NCBI GenBank assembly: GCA_002099365.1
Contig: MSED01000010.1
Span: 124,001 to 188,000 of the forward strand
DNA: 64,000 nt
DNA from: Phialophora verrucosa
Lineage: Eukaryota > Ascomycota > Eurotiomycetes > Chaetothyriales > Herpotrichiellaceae
Direction: 5' to 3'
Both the position numbers and the translations under genes were made by a program. Shown in pieces: positions 54,446 to 64,000 of the stretch. Below the pieces are notes generated by a model that was given only the letters and a program-made list of their open reading frames with translations, was not told where the DNA came from and made no database searches. Every line of letters begins with the position of its first letter. Within the stretch, counting starts at the first letter, position 1.

Positions 54446-55771
54446 TTAATTATACCCCAGATCCAGATCCGTGCAATTCACATCCACGGTCGACTGGTCG
54501 ATATTCAGGCACGTGAACAGATCCGTGCCGTTCGGGCTCACGACGTGGATATCGCTGGCGTAGATATCCGAGCAGACGTCCGGGCTCGAACACACCAGAT
54601 TGCCCACCAAGGGCTGGTAATGCTTCGAGGTCGTGCCGACAAAGTGGCGGAAGTGGACGTCCGAGATGGTCAGCGACGAGGGAAACTGGTTGCAGAGGGT
54701 GGTGTTCTTCTGGCCGTAGCACTGGGTGATTTCGATGGCGTAGTCGACGTTGTGCACGTAGAACGTGTCGTAGGTGATGTTGGTGACGGCGCCGGTGCCG
54801 CCCCCGCCTTGCAGGTCGCCGCTCAGCTCGGACGGCGAGCCAGGCCAGACCTTGATGCGCGCCCCGTCCGTGGCGTTGGCCATCGTGATGTTGTACACGT
54901 AGATGTTGCGCACGTAGTCCGTCTCGGTGGCGTACTGGCCGAGACTGCCGACGCTGATGCCGTGGGAGCCGTTGCAGTGCATGTTCTGCACGAGCATGTT
55001 GGTGCTGTTGGGCTTGAAGCTGACGCAGTCGTCGCCGTTGTTGACCACCGAGTTTTGGATCGTGATCCCGTCCGACCGATACGTGTCCCAGCCGTCGGTG
55101 TTCTTGGCCGTGTTGTTGGACGTGGAGAAGCCGGTGATGGAGATGTTGGAGAAGATCACGTTGCTGGAGTTGGCCACCCAGTTGTAGTATTGAGGCGAGT
55201 AGATCAGGTTGAGGTTCGAGATCGTGCCGGATTTGAGTCCCACGGTGCCGAAGAGGATGGGTCTGAGGATGTAGATGTCCTGAGCGTAGAGATCGTACCA
55301 GACCTGGCCGTTGCCGTCGAGAGTGCCTCCGCCGTAGACGTTCACGTCATCGCCGCCGAGTTCGAAGAAGGTGGTCGCGTTCTGGAAGACCTGCTTGAAC
55401 GAGTTGGCTTGCCAGTAGTCCGTGTCGTTCGTAAATTGGATGTATCCTTGGATATCGATGTCGACAGATTGGAGGAACGTCATATCCAGGGCGGTGCCGA
55501 TCGTGTATTTCGTCGAGGCGTCAAAGATGACGTGCCCGCCATTGTTGCAGGCACGAAGAGCTGAGAGGATGTAAGGTGAGTCGTCGGTGACGGAGTCATT
55601 GTAGGATTGGACGTAGCAGACTCTTGTTCGAGGAGGTGATGGCTTGTTAAGGAAGGTTGGATGATGAGGGTACGTTATGATGCTGGGTCGTGCGGTTTGG
55701 CCCTTTCCGTGGTTTAACGAGACGGCCAACGTCAACGCGGCTTGCAGCAACAATAGGATTGAGAGCTGCAT
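54446..55771 (-). CDS. Secreted GH28 pectinase (exopolygalacturonase type)
   Basis: 441 aa, single exon. A signal peptide (MQLSILLLLQAALTLAVS) precedes a right-handed beta-helix. The GH28 catalytic signature is complete: NTDGWD with Asp226, NNGDDC with Asp247 and Asp248, GSHGISVGS with His270, and ARIKVW with Arg305 and Lys307. More than a dozen NxS/T sites suggest heavy N-glycosylation. Cysteine pairs near the C-terminus (QCYGQKNTTLC, VCSSPDVC) fit fungal exo-acting enzymes that release galacturonic acid from pectin chain ends. Exo versus endo is inferred from the WD after NTDG and overall similarity. It is relevant to growth on plant material. Confidence 0.92.
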   Translation of the reverse strand: MQLSILLLLQAALTLAVSLNHGKGQTARPSIITYPHHPTFLNKPSPPRTRVCYVQSYNDSVTDDSPYILSALRACNNGGHVIFDASTKYTIGTALDMTFLQSVDIDIQGYIQFTNDTDYWQANSFKQVFQNATTFFELGGDDVNVYGGGTLDGNGQVWYDLYAQDIYILRPILFGTVGLKSGTISNLNLIYSPQYYNWVANSSNVIFSNISITGFSTSNNTAKNTDGWDTYRSDGITIQNSVVNNGDDCVSFKPNSTNMLVQNMHCNGSHGISVGSLGQYATETDYVRNIYVYNITMANATDGARIKVWPGSPSELSGDLQGGGGTGAVTNITYDTFYVHNVDYAIEITQCYGQKNTTLCNQFPSSLTISDVHFRHFVGTTSKHYQPLVGNLVCSSPDVCSDIYASDIHVVSPNGTDLFTCLNIDQSTVDVNCTDLDLGYN

Positions 55772-56464
55772 CGTAGTCGACTTTTGAGAGAACGATCGAC
55801 GGCAACAACCATCTTGCCGGTAGCTAATTTATGCATTCTGGCGACCAGGTCGGAGTTGGGGTAGGCTGGTTCCCTGCGTGCAAGTCCCTCCAAGGTAGTC
55901 TCGGTTGGCTACTAAAAGTCGACATGTAGTGCGAGGATCAACAGCGCGGAGGTGTTGACGATGGAGCATTCGACGACATGCCGAAGCATTTCAGCCTCAA
56001 TTCGGCCAATGGCGCCTGGACGCCTGAGCAGTACTCGTCATTCTGGTCAAGGCGGATTTCTCACCGTACCCCAGATTTCACCTGTCTCTCCGCATTTCTT
56101 GCAGGGCAGATGCAGATGAAGCAGGGTTCCTGCAGCGATTTAGCAGTATTATCCGCCGTCTAGCAGGGTTGATATAGGCAGCTTCCGTCTTTGGCCAAGT
56201 CTCGGTGTATTGTCGCCCAAGGTATTCGAACAGATGGTAAGTTGGACCTCACATCAACAGGTGTCAGGTCCAGCGTCCACAATGCTTGATTATGCTGCTG
56301 GATGATCGCAGCATAGCTGTTGCTCCCTCCTCATGGCGAACAACCCTTGGGCAGCTTCTGTTTTGATTCGGACCCATTGTATCGAGATCTGCCTTCAAAG
56401 ATGTGCTTGGAGGTTGGGAGCAATCTGAAATGGGCGGTCCGGAGCGAGAAGTAGATGTCGACGT
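55772..56464. other. Intergenic, GH28 promoter and SET gene 3' flank
   Basis: GH28 promoter region directly upstream of 55771. No other feature recognised. Confidence 0.45.
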
Positions 56465-57310
56465 TCAACTCTGCCCATCCCCGATTGTCATCGACATCAC
56501 TTTCTCGCTCAAACCATCCTCGCCTTCTGTCGCTGCGCCAGCACAACAGTCATCTTCCTTCTGGTGCTCCATAGCGCCCAACCTGGCCCTCCAGTAACCC
56601 TTGCCATAACTCAAGCAAATTTCCTCTCCCTTTGCAATGCCATTGCTTAGAGGATTCACCCAAACTCCCATCCTCGCCTCCCACATCTCTTTACCCTTCG
56701 CTCCCTTGGTCTTGACGTAGTACTCCTCAAAGACCGCGTTCGGACCATCTCTGATACCATGATAATCATTGATGAACCGAGCTTCATTGCCCATGGCAGC
56801 GCCGTCTATTGCAAGAGAGGCGTCTCGGTCCAGGAAAGCAAGGTCATAGTCGCTGGTGCTGCAGGTAGACAAAGGGCAAGAGTGCAGCAGGCCTGTATAG
56901 TCAAGGATGTGCGTACCTGGACCTAGCTGACGTGCAGCGAATAGTCCCGATTGTGTGTATGCTGGGTGCGAAGGCGACTTGATGGATTCAACGACGACTA
57001 AAGGGTTCGAGCTTGGCGAGAAAGTACACTGGCTGGATATGATGTATGCGTCTGGCTCGGGGGTGCGGACTGATTGATACAAATCACGCTGGCTTGGAGT
57101 GAGTGAATTGTCCAAATGTACGGTGGAGAGATATGGCAGGTTGACTGGCCAGGCCTGGGGAGGACGCGTGTAGGTTGTCATCTTTGCAGGCGGATAGATT
57201 TTCGCCGAACCTTTGTCGCGCCTGTGCTGGCCATTATTGTTGCTCTTGTTCGTTCGGGCCTTGTTGCTTGCATTGTACGCCTTGTTTGGCGGTTTGGCTG
57301 GACGTCCCAT
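56465..57310 (-). CDS. SET-domain protein
   Basis: 281 aa, single exon. A basic, N/K-rich N-terminus (about 45 residues) precedes the SET domain at about 100-255: QSGLFAARQLGPGTHILDYTG gives the N-SET strand pair with the GxG-like segment, GNEARFINDYHG corresponds to the RFINHxCxPN motif, NAVFEEYYV follows, and GIAKGEEICLSYGKGYW supplies the C-SET catalytic tyrosine. No pre-SET or post-SET cysteines are seen, so it resembles small SET proteins that may methylate histones or other proteins. The substrate cannot be told. The acidic tail has CC at QKEDDCCAG. Confidence 0.82.
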   Translation of the reverse strand: MGRPAKPPNKAYNASNKARTNKSNNNGQHRRDKGSAKIYPPAKMTTYTRPPQAWPVNLPYLSTVHLDNSLTPSQRDLYQSVRTPEPDAYIISSQCTFSPSSNPLVVVESIKSPSHPAYTQSGLFAARQLGPGTHILDYTGLLHSCPLSTCSTSDYDLAFLDRDASLAIDGAAMGNEARFINDYHGIRDGPNAVFEEYYVKTKGAKGKEMWEARMGVWVNPLSNGIAKGEEICLSYGKGYWRARLGAMEHQKEDDCCAGAATEGEDGLSEKVMSMTIGDGQS

Positions 57311-57936
57311 GCCCGCTTAGACATGGTCCCAGCCCCTAGCTTGTGGCTGGATTGTAGTAACGACTCCTGATTGCTTTCCTTCGCAGTATCTCCGATTATC
57401 ACGATGAAGAGCTGCGTCACAGTAAATAGATGGTGAGCCGGTCCCAAGTTCAAATTGGAGACAAGAATTTCAGTGGGGTTACCTAAGCAAGGCACGATAT
57501 TGGTGCTAGGTGATGCTGTCCCAGCAGGTGGCAGAATTAAATGCAATGCCTGATACACCCTTGAACACGAATGCAAAGGCGCAGTGGGGGTAACACGACC
57601 ATAGTGTCTATGTAGAAGCAATAGCATCACAAATTAAGGTCGACTACAATCATTTCATTGCACTATTCATCTGCGCGTGTTCCAGGGATACCTATAAAGG
57701 CATCCATCGACGCCTCAAACCCTAGACATCTACCGCACTCGAGTTTCGAACAAGCCCTAATGGTAGAGCCAGCGTCTCTATTCAGAAACACCTTGATTCT
57801 GCCTTCCCGTCCCTCCTTATATCTCTCAGGTGTCTCTTTCACGATCCTCGTGGGTGCCGCCTTCGGCCCCTAGCCCGTCCAAATCTTATGTGCAATCCCA
57901 ATCCTAAGCTGTGCGCTTGGTGTTGAAACCTCGTGC
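57311..57936. other. Intergenic, SET promoter and VTC1 3' flank
   Basis: Nothing recognised. Confidence 0.45.
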
Positions 57937-58372
57937 TCAAGACTCGACGACTCTGAGGACAAAATTGACTATCACAGCAGCCAGAAGAGCAAGGGCCAAG
58001 ACCGTGGGTCCGATCCTGTCATCGAAGCCACCCTGACCTCTCACTCTGATACTCTTGGCCCGCCAGTGGAAAGTGACCAGTGCGTATATCATGGCCGTCA
58101 TGGCAACCAGGGTAAATAATCCAGCGGAGATACGGCCAACTGAGTCTCCGAAATTCAAGAGCCCAACAGCAAGACCGCCGAGAATAACGGTGAAGTTGAG
58201 CCACGATAGGAATGTACGTTCATTGGCGAAGAAGACCTTTGGCTCAACCCGGGTTGGGAGGGCAATGCGCTTGCCTGCAGCGGGAACCGGTCAGCAGGTT
58301 GGGGTCACGACTGGACGGGAAGCGGGGATTGAGCTTACCAGGGGCACTTTGAAGCAGGGGTCGTTCGGACAT
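57937..58372 (-). CDS. VTC1: Vacuolar transporter chaperone subunit Vtc1, two exons
   Basis: Model: complement(join(57937..58274, 58339..58372)), 123 aa. Exon 1 encodes MSERPLLQSAPG; a 64-nt intron (donor GTAAGC, branch CTGAC, acceptor GCAG) joins KRIALPTRVEPKVFFANERT. DUF202 domain with three membrane helices: WLNFTVILGGLAVGLL, ISAGLFTLVAMTAMIYALVTF and VLALALLAAVIVNFVL. The conserved basic RxEPKxxFANERTFLxWL segment faces the VTC pore. Vtc1 is the small membrane subunit of the vacuolar polyphosphate polymerase. The length matches the yeast protein (about 129 aa). Confidence 0.94.
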
Positions 58373-59420
58373 ATTGCTTTGAGGTGGGGAGGGAGATCGT
58401 TGACTATGACTTGGAGGATCTTGGTTTCGAATTCTGGGATCGCGGTTAGACCTGGTGAAGGACCTGTTCCGATGCTGAGGCCCCTTGTTCTGACTACCGG
58501 TGTTTTGTGGGAGCAAAGGTCTTTGTTCAGGTACGTCGATAACTAGCTTTCCGTTTGGAAGCTTCCTCGCTCGATATTTCTTGGGTGGGGACTTTATTGT
58601 CTGAAGAGTGTATGATGACTTCTGGGTTATGGGCCACTGATGCGTGTTTTTGTCGTTATTTCGATGTGTGCCCTCACCGTCCTTATTCAGGCCACGAGCA
58701 CCTTCTCCGGCAAACAGATGACTTGGGATAACGTGTCTGTAACTGGTACTTCTGTATAGAGCTGCGAGTGGCTTCAAGTGCGGCGTCGACAACGAGGTCT
58801 GAGATGGCTCTCGTCTGGTCTGGCAATCGCGTAGGATCTTTGGCAAAGCTCTTTCTGTAGACTCCAATCCACAGGGTCAAGTTCCGATATTGAGAGGCCG
58901 GGACGACGGGTTTGCGGGGAGCTCGGGAAGAAGACTTGGCTGTGTGGCACGTCGAGTACTCGTTGCTCAGACAGGCCCGGTCGGAGAGGAGCGCACTCGG
59001 GTCAATGCAGCTCAGCAAGCAGGTGAGGTCAGGCAGTTGTTTGCTTTCTTTTTCTTCACACTCAGTTTCTCCAGGCACAAACAACCGCAGGCACGATCAC
59101 AACAGCAGTGAAGTATGTTGAAAAAAGAGTAAAACGATATACAGCTGCGAGTCCGCCGGTTCCAAAGGTATAATCGACACAGCAGTCAGTGACCATCCGC
59201 TAAGATACAGTGTGCAGAGAAGAAAAGTTGCAAGAGAGATCGAAAGGCTTTTGCTGCACCTTGAGCTCATTGAGGCTCGGAACTGAACTTTGCGGGGGCG
59301 CACCTGCTCAAGGCGAAGCATCTTATTCGCGGCAGCCCCTCCAAGCTTTCGTTATTTCTCCAGGGGAGCCCGGAAGCGAGGATAAGGGCGACTTGTGGTT
59401 CAAATTGCGCTTGACGCAGA
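58373..59420. other. Divergent promoter region VTC1 / Tctex1 gene
   Basis: A proline/arginine-coding ORF on the minus strand (58244-58867) overlaps VTC1 exon 1 in its own frame; its upstream part is probably the VTC1 leader rather than protein. No RNA gene or repeat recognised. Confidence 0.45.
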
Positions 59421-60633
59421 ATGTCTACCCTACGTTCACTACGGTCGATCACAAATCTCTTTGACTCAGGTAAACATTCTCGACATCAACAGCAAAATGC
59501 ACATCCATCCACATTGGATTCTAGCCATCAGTCGACAGGGACAGTCAAGCGCCACCGACTGAGGAAAGCTGCACACCTGCACCGCTCCAGTTCGAACCTC
59601 CTCGACGCACCTGTCAGCGACCAAGGTACATTTACTCTACAGCATCACCAATCAGAGCATCCGTTGACCGAGTTTCGACGGCGGCTTGCGAGGAAGGCTT
59701 CTACATTTAGCTTGAGAACGAGGCGTCGGCAGGGTGAACGCGACCACGACGAAGCAGCAAAGGAAGAAGAGAAGCTTAGGGAGCTGGTATTGTTGGGAAG
59801 CGACAAGGGTGCCTTCCAGTCTGACAGGAAGCAAACCCCCAACGGTGGCCAAGCGGACAAGTACCCCGAGGGCAGACAAAAGGCGGTCCAGACCCAAGAG
59901 CGGGAGACACACGAGCGGCCATTTACGAGAAGTTCTTCGGTGACAACTGTGCGCGTGTGGGACCAGACTGAGACCCCATCTCTCAAGCAACTTCCTCCTC
60001 TACCAACCACTATCTATCCGGCCGAGAACACTCTTCCGCTACAGAAAGCCACACAGCCAACCCAAGAGACGTACATCACCCAAGAAGTCGCTGGTGGAAA
60101 GACTTCAGTCAAAAAGATGGCGTCGGAACAACCGCAGCCTCCTGTTCCCTACACCCGGCTCAAGGAGATAACTGAGCATGTAAGTGTCAATGGCGTGTTC
60201 AACGCTCGTTCTCCGGGCAGTGCGAAGATTATTGGCGGTGCTAATTAGCGACGGGTAGGCTTGCGAAACCGCTCTCTCGGGCGTAACATCCTACATCCAC
60301 ACCGACACTGAAAAGTGGAACACCACCATCATCAACAGCATTCTAGGCGCCCTCGTGCAGGAAACCACGCAAAGCCCACCTGCCGGCTCATCAACGCCTG
60401 CCCAACCACAGTTCAAATATGTCGTGAACAGCACCATCATCCAGCACGCGGCTTCTTCATCCTCGTATTCCGGTGATGATGCAAAGAAAACCAGTGGTCG
60501 GAGAGGCATGCACGCTGCGAGTGGGGCTTACTGGAACAACGAGAAGGATGGCATGTGGAGTTTTAAGTATCCAGGAGCGGATAGCAAGGGGCTGGATGTA
60601 GTTGTTGGGATCATCTGGGTCTGGGTTGGCTGA
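59421..60633 (+). CDS. Tctex1-family dynein light chain with long N-terminal extension, two exons
   Basis: Model: join(59421..60179, 60259..60633), 377 aa. The C-terminal 140 residues are a complete Tctex1 fold: YTRLKEITEHACETALSGV spans the 79-nt intron (donor GTAAGT, acceptor GTAG), then KWNTTIINSILGALVQET, FKYVVNSTIIQ, AYWNNEKDGMWSF and GLDVVVGIIWVWVG. Residues 1-232 are basic, Ser/Gln/Arg-rich and disordered. An internal ATG at 60117 (MASEQPQPPVPYTRL) would give a conventional 145-aa light chain, so translation may start there or at both. Function: cargo and intermediate-chain binding in cytoplasmic dynein. Confidence 0.82.
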
Positions 60634-63600
60634 GAAGCCCTCAGACCTGCAGGGGCGTCGAAGCGTTGGAGCGCTAAAGAGCTGCAGCGGAAGGGACGGG
60701 ATGAGGTGAAGGGTCATCAGATACCTTGTTTTGATTGTGCGTTTTTTGCGCTACCATTGGCGACTACTGAGGAATGATACATGTCCTAACAAAATTGGAC
60801 AGCAGGTCTGGGATCGAGATGCCGACATGGGTCGACGCGATTCTGTGCTAGATTATGTCAAGAAACGGGTTGGAGCTTGCGGTGCCAGAAGCGTTGCAAG
60901 TAAGGTGTTCCACTGTATGCCAGGCCATTCGACTCTCCGAGCCACGGTCCCGGCTGCAGAGCTTCTGGATCGTCTTCGCCCGTCGCGTTGTGAAGGTTCC
61001 GGAGGCCTCCCACAAGTCGGGATGATGCCTCCTTTTTCCATGATGACAATGAAAGTCTGTATGCCGCGGGCATAGGTATCAGCTTAGCACCTAGTCTGGT
61101 TCGGTTCCTGCTCAAGGGTCTGGAGGCTTCTCTGACGATATGTTGGTTTGGTGCTATCCTTCGGGTCCAGTGTCGACACGATTATTGGGTCGGTAACATG
61201 AAGTCAATATATGAGCTCGTCCACGCATATCGAGGAGTTGGACAATGATGAATGTGCACTGCCGCAAGCACGCGTAGAGACATGCCGACCCTTACTGTCA
61301 GGTCAACGATGGCCAATAGACAGCGACACCCCTGAGGCTCTCTGGAGTCACCCGTTTGCTGCTGCCATTTCAATTCCTGCTCTTGTTCCGACTCCTTACC
61401 TTTCGATTGCATTCTCGAATTCCCCAGCTTTGCCGATATTGTTTCTCATTGGATTGCCCAAGACGAGTGATTGCGCGGCTCTCTCGTGTCATGGTCTCAG
61501 CCGCACTGAGAAAAAAGTGATAGCCGCTCCATCGATCAGGAGATCTGAAGTCGTGGATGCGCAACAGATTATCGGTGTTTCCGCCTGTATCACGAGATAT
61601 CTTGTCAAGACGGTGTCATCGCACAAGCTGTTGCTAAACAAAAGAAAAGCTTCACCTTACATACAAACCAATGTTGACCCCATTATGATGCAATCTTTAA
61701 GTTTGCAGCTGGAGCAGGCGGCGTGTCCGACGAAAAGGAATGAGGCTTCGTGCAGCTCATTGGCCACTGGATTGAGGCTGAGCATGGCTCTAATCCTCGT
61801 GGCTTAAACACGCCTGTCCCAATTCGTGGTGCTAACGAGTACTCCGCAGAACGCCATCATGGAGGCTTGAATAGTGACGCGGGTTAGGGAGGAAATGACC
61901 GGAGAATTCTCTCCGACTTGCATTCCCTGCCTCTGGCACGGCACAGAGCAAAGTCCTTTCTCCAGGTCCAAAGAAAAATGGTGCTTCGCTTAGCGTTTCG
62001 CCGGGTACCGATCAACATGAGCTCAACCGCAGGGAGGCTTGTGCTAGCTGACGACTCACGTACATAGCGCGACCTGGTCCCTCGCGAAGAGCAATAATCT
62101 CGAGCAGGCGAGGTGACGATGCCTATCTTCTCTTGAGATCAGCCAGCGGAAACAAGCCCCGAGTTGTAGCCCGTGTAGCCTAAAGATCGCTTAAGCGATG
62201 CGCCAGCTGGAGGAGTTTTCAGGGCATGATCAGCACTTGTCGGCTGTTGCCCCTTCGACCAGCGCCATGAACTGGAGAATGTACTGGGTACGAGTATGAG
62301 GATTCCGTAGTTAGAGCGCAGACACTCAGTCCAGAGCACTACTGTGAAGCAACCACTTTCTCTTTTTCCAACGTTCAAGAAACGATCTGAAGCCTTGCAC
62401 GAATGGAGGTTTAGGCGAGTTGTCTCAGATCACGAACGCCCGGAAGCGGAATAGTTGAAGCAGGCACCCAGCTGAGGGTGGGTAAGGGAGGCTACAATCC
62501 CCGGCTGCCCATCCGATCTCAGGCCCACACAGATTGGCGGCATGTCCCGTGAGACAGAGTATTTTGCATTTCGAAGGCAGTGCGTGTTCGGAAAGTCACC
62601 GATGAGGCAGCTTCAAAGACGTCGAAATAGGGGCAGTGGTAGAGGCTGTCGACGAGCCACTGTGCAGCAGGATAATGGCCGAACGGACCAAGGTTACAGG
62701 GAGTCCACTACTTCATGCAATTGGTGCTGGAACACCTGAGAGGCCGCTTGGAAGGAGGCCTTGCTGATCGAGTAGTGAGCTGGAAGAGAGAGCCACGGGA
62801 CTTAGCTGCATCGATAGACTGATATTGGCCGGTAGCCTGCAGATGGGTGAAGCGAATGACAAAGACGGCCGTTTCTCTGCTGAGTCCAGACTCCAGGCTT
62901 GACGCCCAGAAGCGGCGCTAAGTCGTGGCTTGCTTGTGACGTTTGGACTTCTGAAATTTTCAAATGCGTTTCAGGCAGGTACATTGTGCCCGCCATTGGA
63001 TCCTGCGGCGGCGGCCAATCTCAGGGTCAAATGAGCCATTGAACAATCGATTCTTGTTGACAACAAGCAGCAAATGCCGTCTACTCGTAGACCTTGCAAA
63101 GCCAACTTGGGTGCCGTGCATCGCAGTCAACTGTGTAAGGATGCAGACCTCGGATTCGTGTCACCTTCCCTGCCTTACTCCGCTTCTTCTGCTTCTTCCG
63201 GCATTTCGCTCTGCATCCTTTGGCTGCGCTGTGTCTAGATCCGAACCCTGCCGCCCTCGTGTGTCTCCCCCTCTTGACTGCACAACAGCCGTGCAGCATG
63301 CATGTACGCTCCAAATATAGGCTTTAGGCGTTGGTCTTTTGTTTCCTCTCGCATGCTGAATCCGAAGTCTGACACTAGCAACTGCAAAATATCTGCGCCT
63401 GCCAGGATATGGCCTTGTCCAGCGCTATCAGACGTCCTCCATCTGCCTTTCGCACCGGTTGCCGGCGGGCTCCAACCGGATCAAATTGCACACCCTGGAC
63501 AGAGGTGGATGATGCCTGTCGAGGTGCTCCATTGTCGACCTACTCCACCCAGCCACTATCAGTCTATCGATGCAACTAAATCCTGCGGCTCTCTCCCAGC

Positions 63601-64000
63601 TCAATACTGGATCGTGACGAGCAGCAGATCCGACGATGTTTTGGAGCCCGAACCCGTCCCTCGGAGCCAGTAGAGCGAAAATTTTCACGCACCGTTACCG
63701 AGACTTTCGCTTGCAGGTCGAGCTAGATACGCCGGAAGAGATATAGCATACTTGAACATAGCAAAGAGAGTGGAAATGGTACCACAGCCGTGTGTGATCT
63801 TGTCCTCGTTGTCGTCATACCAGCCCGCCCCGCTGGATAATGCCGTTGATAGGCCTTCCTACGACGCTGCTCAGCTGTACAATGCAAGCTGGGCCGCGTG
63901 GCAAAAGCGCTGTGGTCCATAACATAACCTTCTGTCGGATGTGCAATTCCTGGCGTTCCAGTGGTTTGAGACTGCGCTTGGGGGTTCGTGTCCCGTGTTC
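60634..64000. other. 3.4 kb without a recognisable gene
   Basis: Scattered short ORFs on both strands, the longest about 198 codons (61211-61807), have no motif, no codon pattern and no splice extension that I can support. Composition is ordinary. Treated as intergenic. Confidence 0.45.

Noticed and set aside
54302..55564. 420-codon plus-strand ORF
   Set aside because: It lies antisense within the GH28 gene, is rich in V, R and D with no motif, and starts in a microsatellite. It is a shadow of the GC-rich real frame.
61211..61807. 198-codon ORF in the right-hand intergenic region
   Set aside because: No conserved motif, odd composition, and no supporting splice or promoter signal.
63981..64000. 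GGTTCGTGTCC resembling a tRNA B box
   Set aside because: One key position differs from GGTTCGANTCC, no A box or cloverleaf is visible, and it lies at the window edge.

Overview
The window is nuclear DNA of a filamentous ascomycete (Pezizomycotina). The evidence is short GT-AG introns of 40-164 nt, often with CTGAC/CTAAC branch sites, fungal-only protein families (Zn2Cys6 and Fungal_trans_2-type regulators, fungal p24, Ima1, Vtc1), and a heavily C-to-T mutated retrotransposon typical of repeat-induced point mutation (RIP). A Dothideomycete is plausible, but the sequence alone does not settle the class.

Layout. Bases 1-6947 are an AT-rich block with no usable ORF. It holds two head-to-head Ty3/gypsy copies: an antisense one (1-3808, LTR 3449-3808) that appears inserted inside a sense one (3809-6947, LTR 6592-6947). 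Bases 6948-16640 form a degraded accessory island. It contains a broken LaeA-type methyltransferase, an intact NTF2-like gene with a divergent broken paralogue, a possible P450 scrap, two LINE tails, a short-chain dehydrogenase, a five-exon Zn2Cys6 regulator and GC-rich repeats. From about 17 kb on the window is ordinary gene-bearing sequence.

Genes in order after the island: an acidic conserved hypothetical (17.1-18.1 kb), a mitochondrial lipoate ligase-like protein, a Fungal_trans_2-type regulator, a 6.5 kb stretch without a recognisable gene (23.4-29.9 kb), a CaMKK/SNF1-activating-type kinase, a TPR protein with a central TIR-like segment, mitochondrial ribosomal protein uL24m (L40), Alg14, Ima1, a p24 cargo receptor, the SWR1/NuA4 subunit Swc4, a coiled-coil hypothetical, the TOR subunit Lst8, a secreted GH28 pectinase, a SET-domain protein, Vtc1 and a Tctex1 dynein light chain with a long N-terminal extension. 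The last 3.4 kb shows nothing convincing.

The conserved genes act independently: lipoylation and translation in mitochondria, N-glycan synthesis and p24 transport in the ER/Golgi, Snf1 and TOR signalling, chromatin remodelling, polyphosphate metabolism and dynein transport. The island genes (regulator, SDR, NTF2-like, methyltransferase relic) look like leftovers of a small specialised-metabolism or detoxification locus eroded beside transposons. Gene models are read by eye from ORFs, splice signals and family motifs; no homology search was run.
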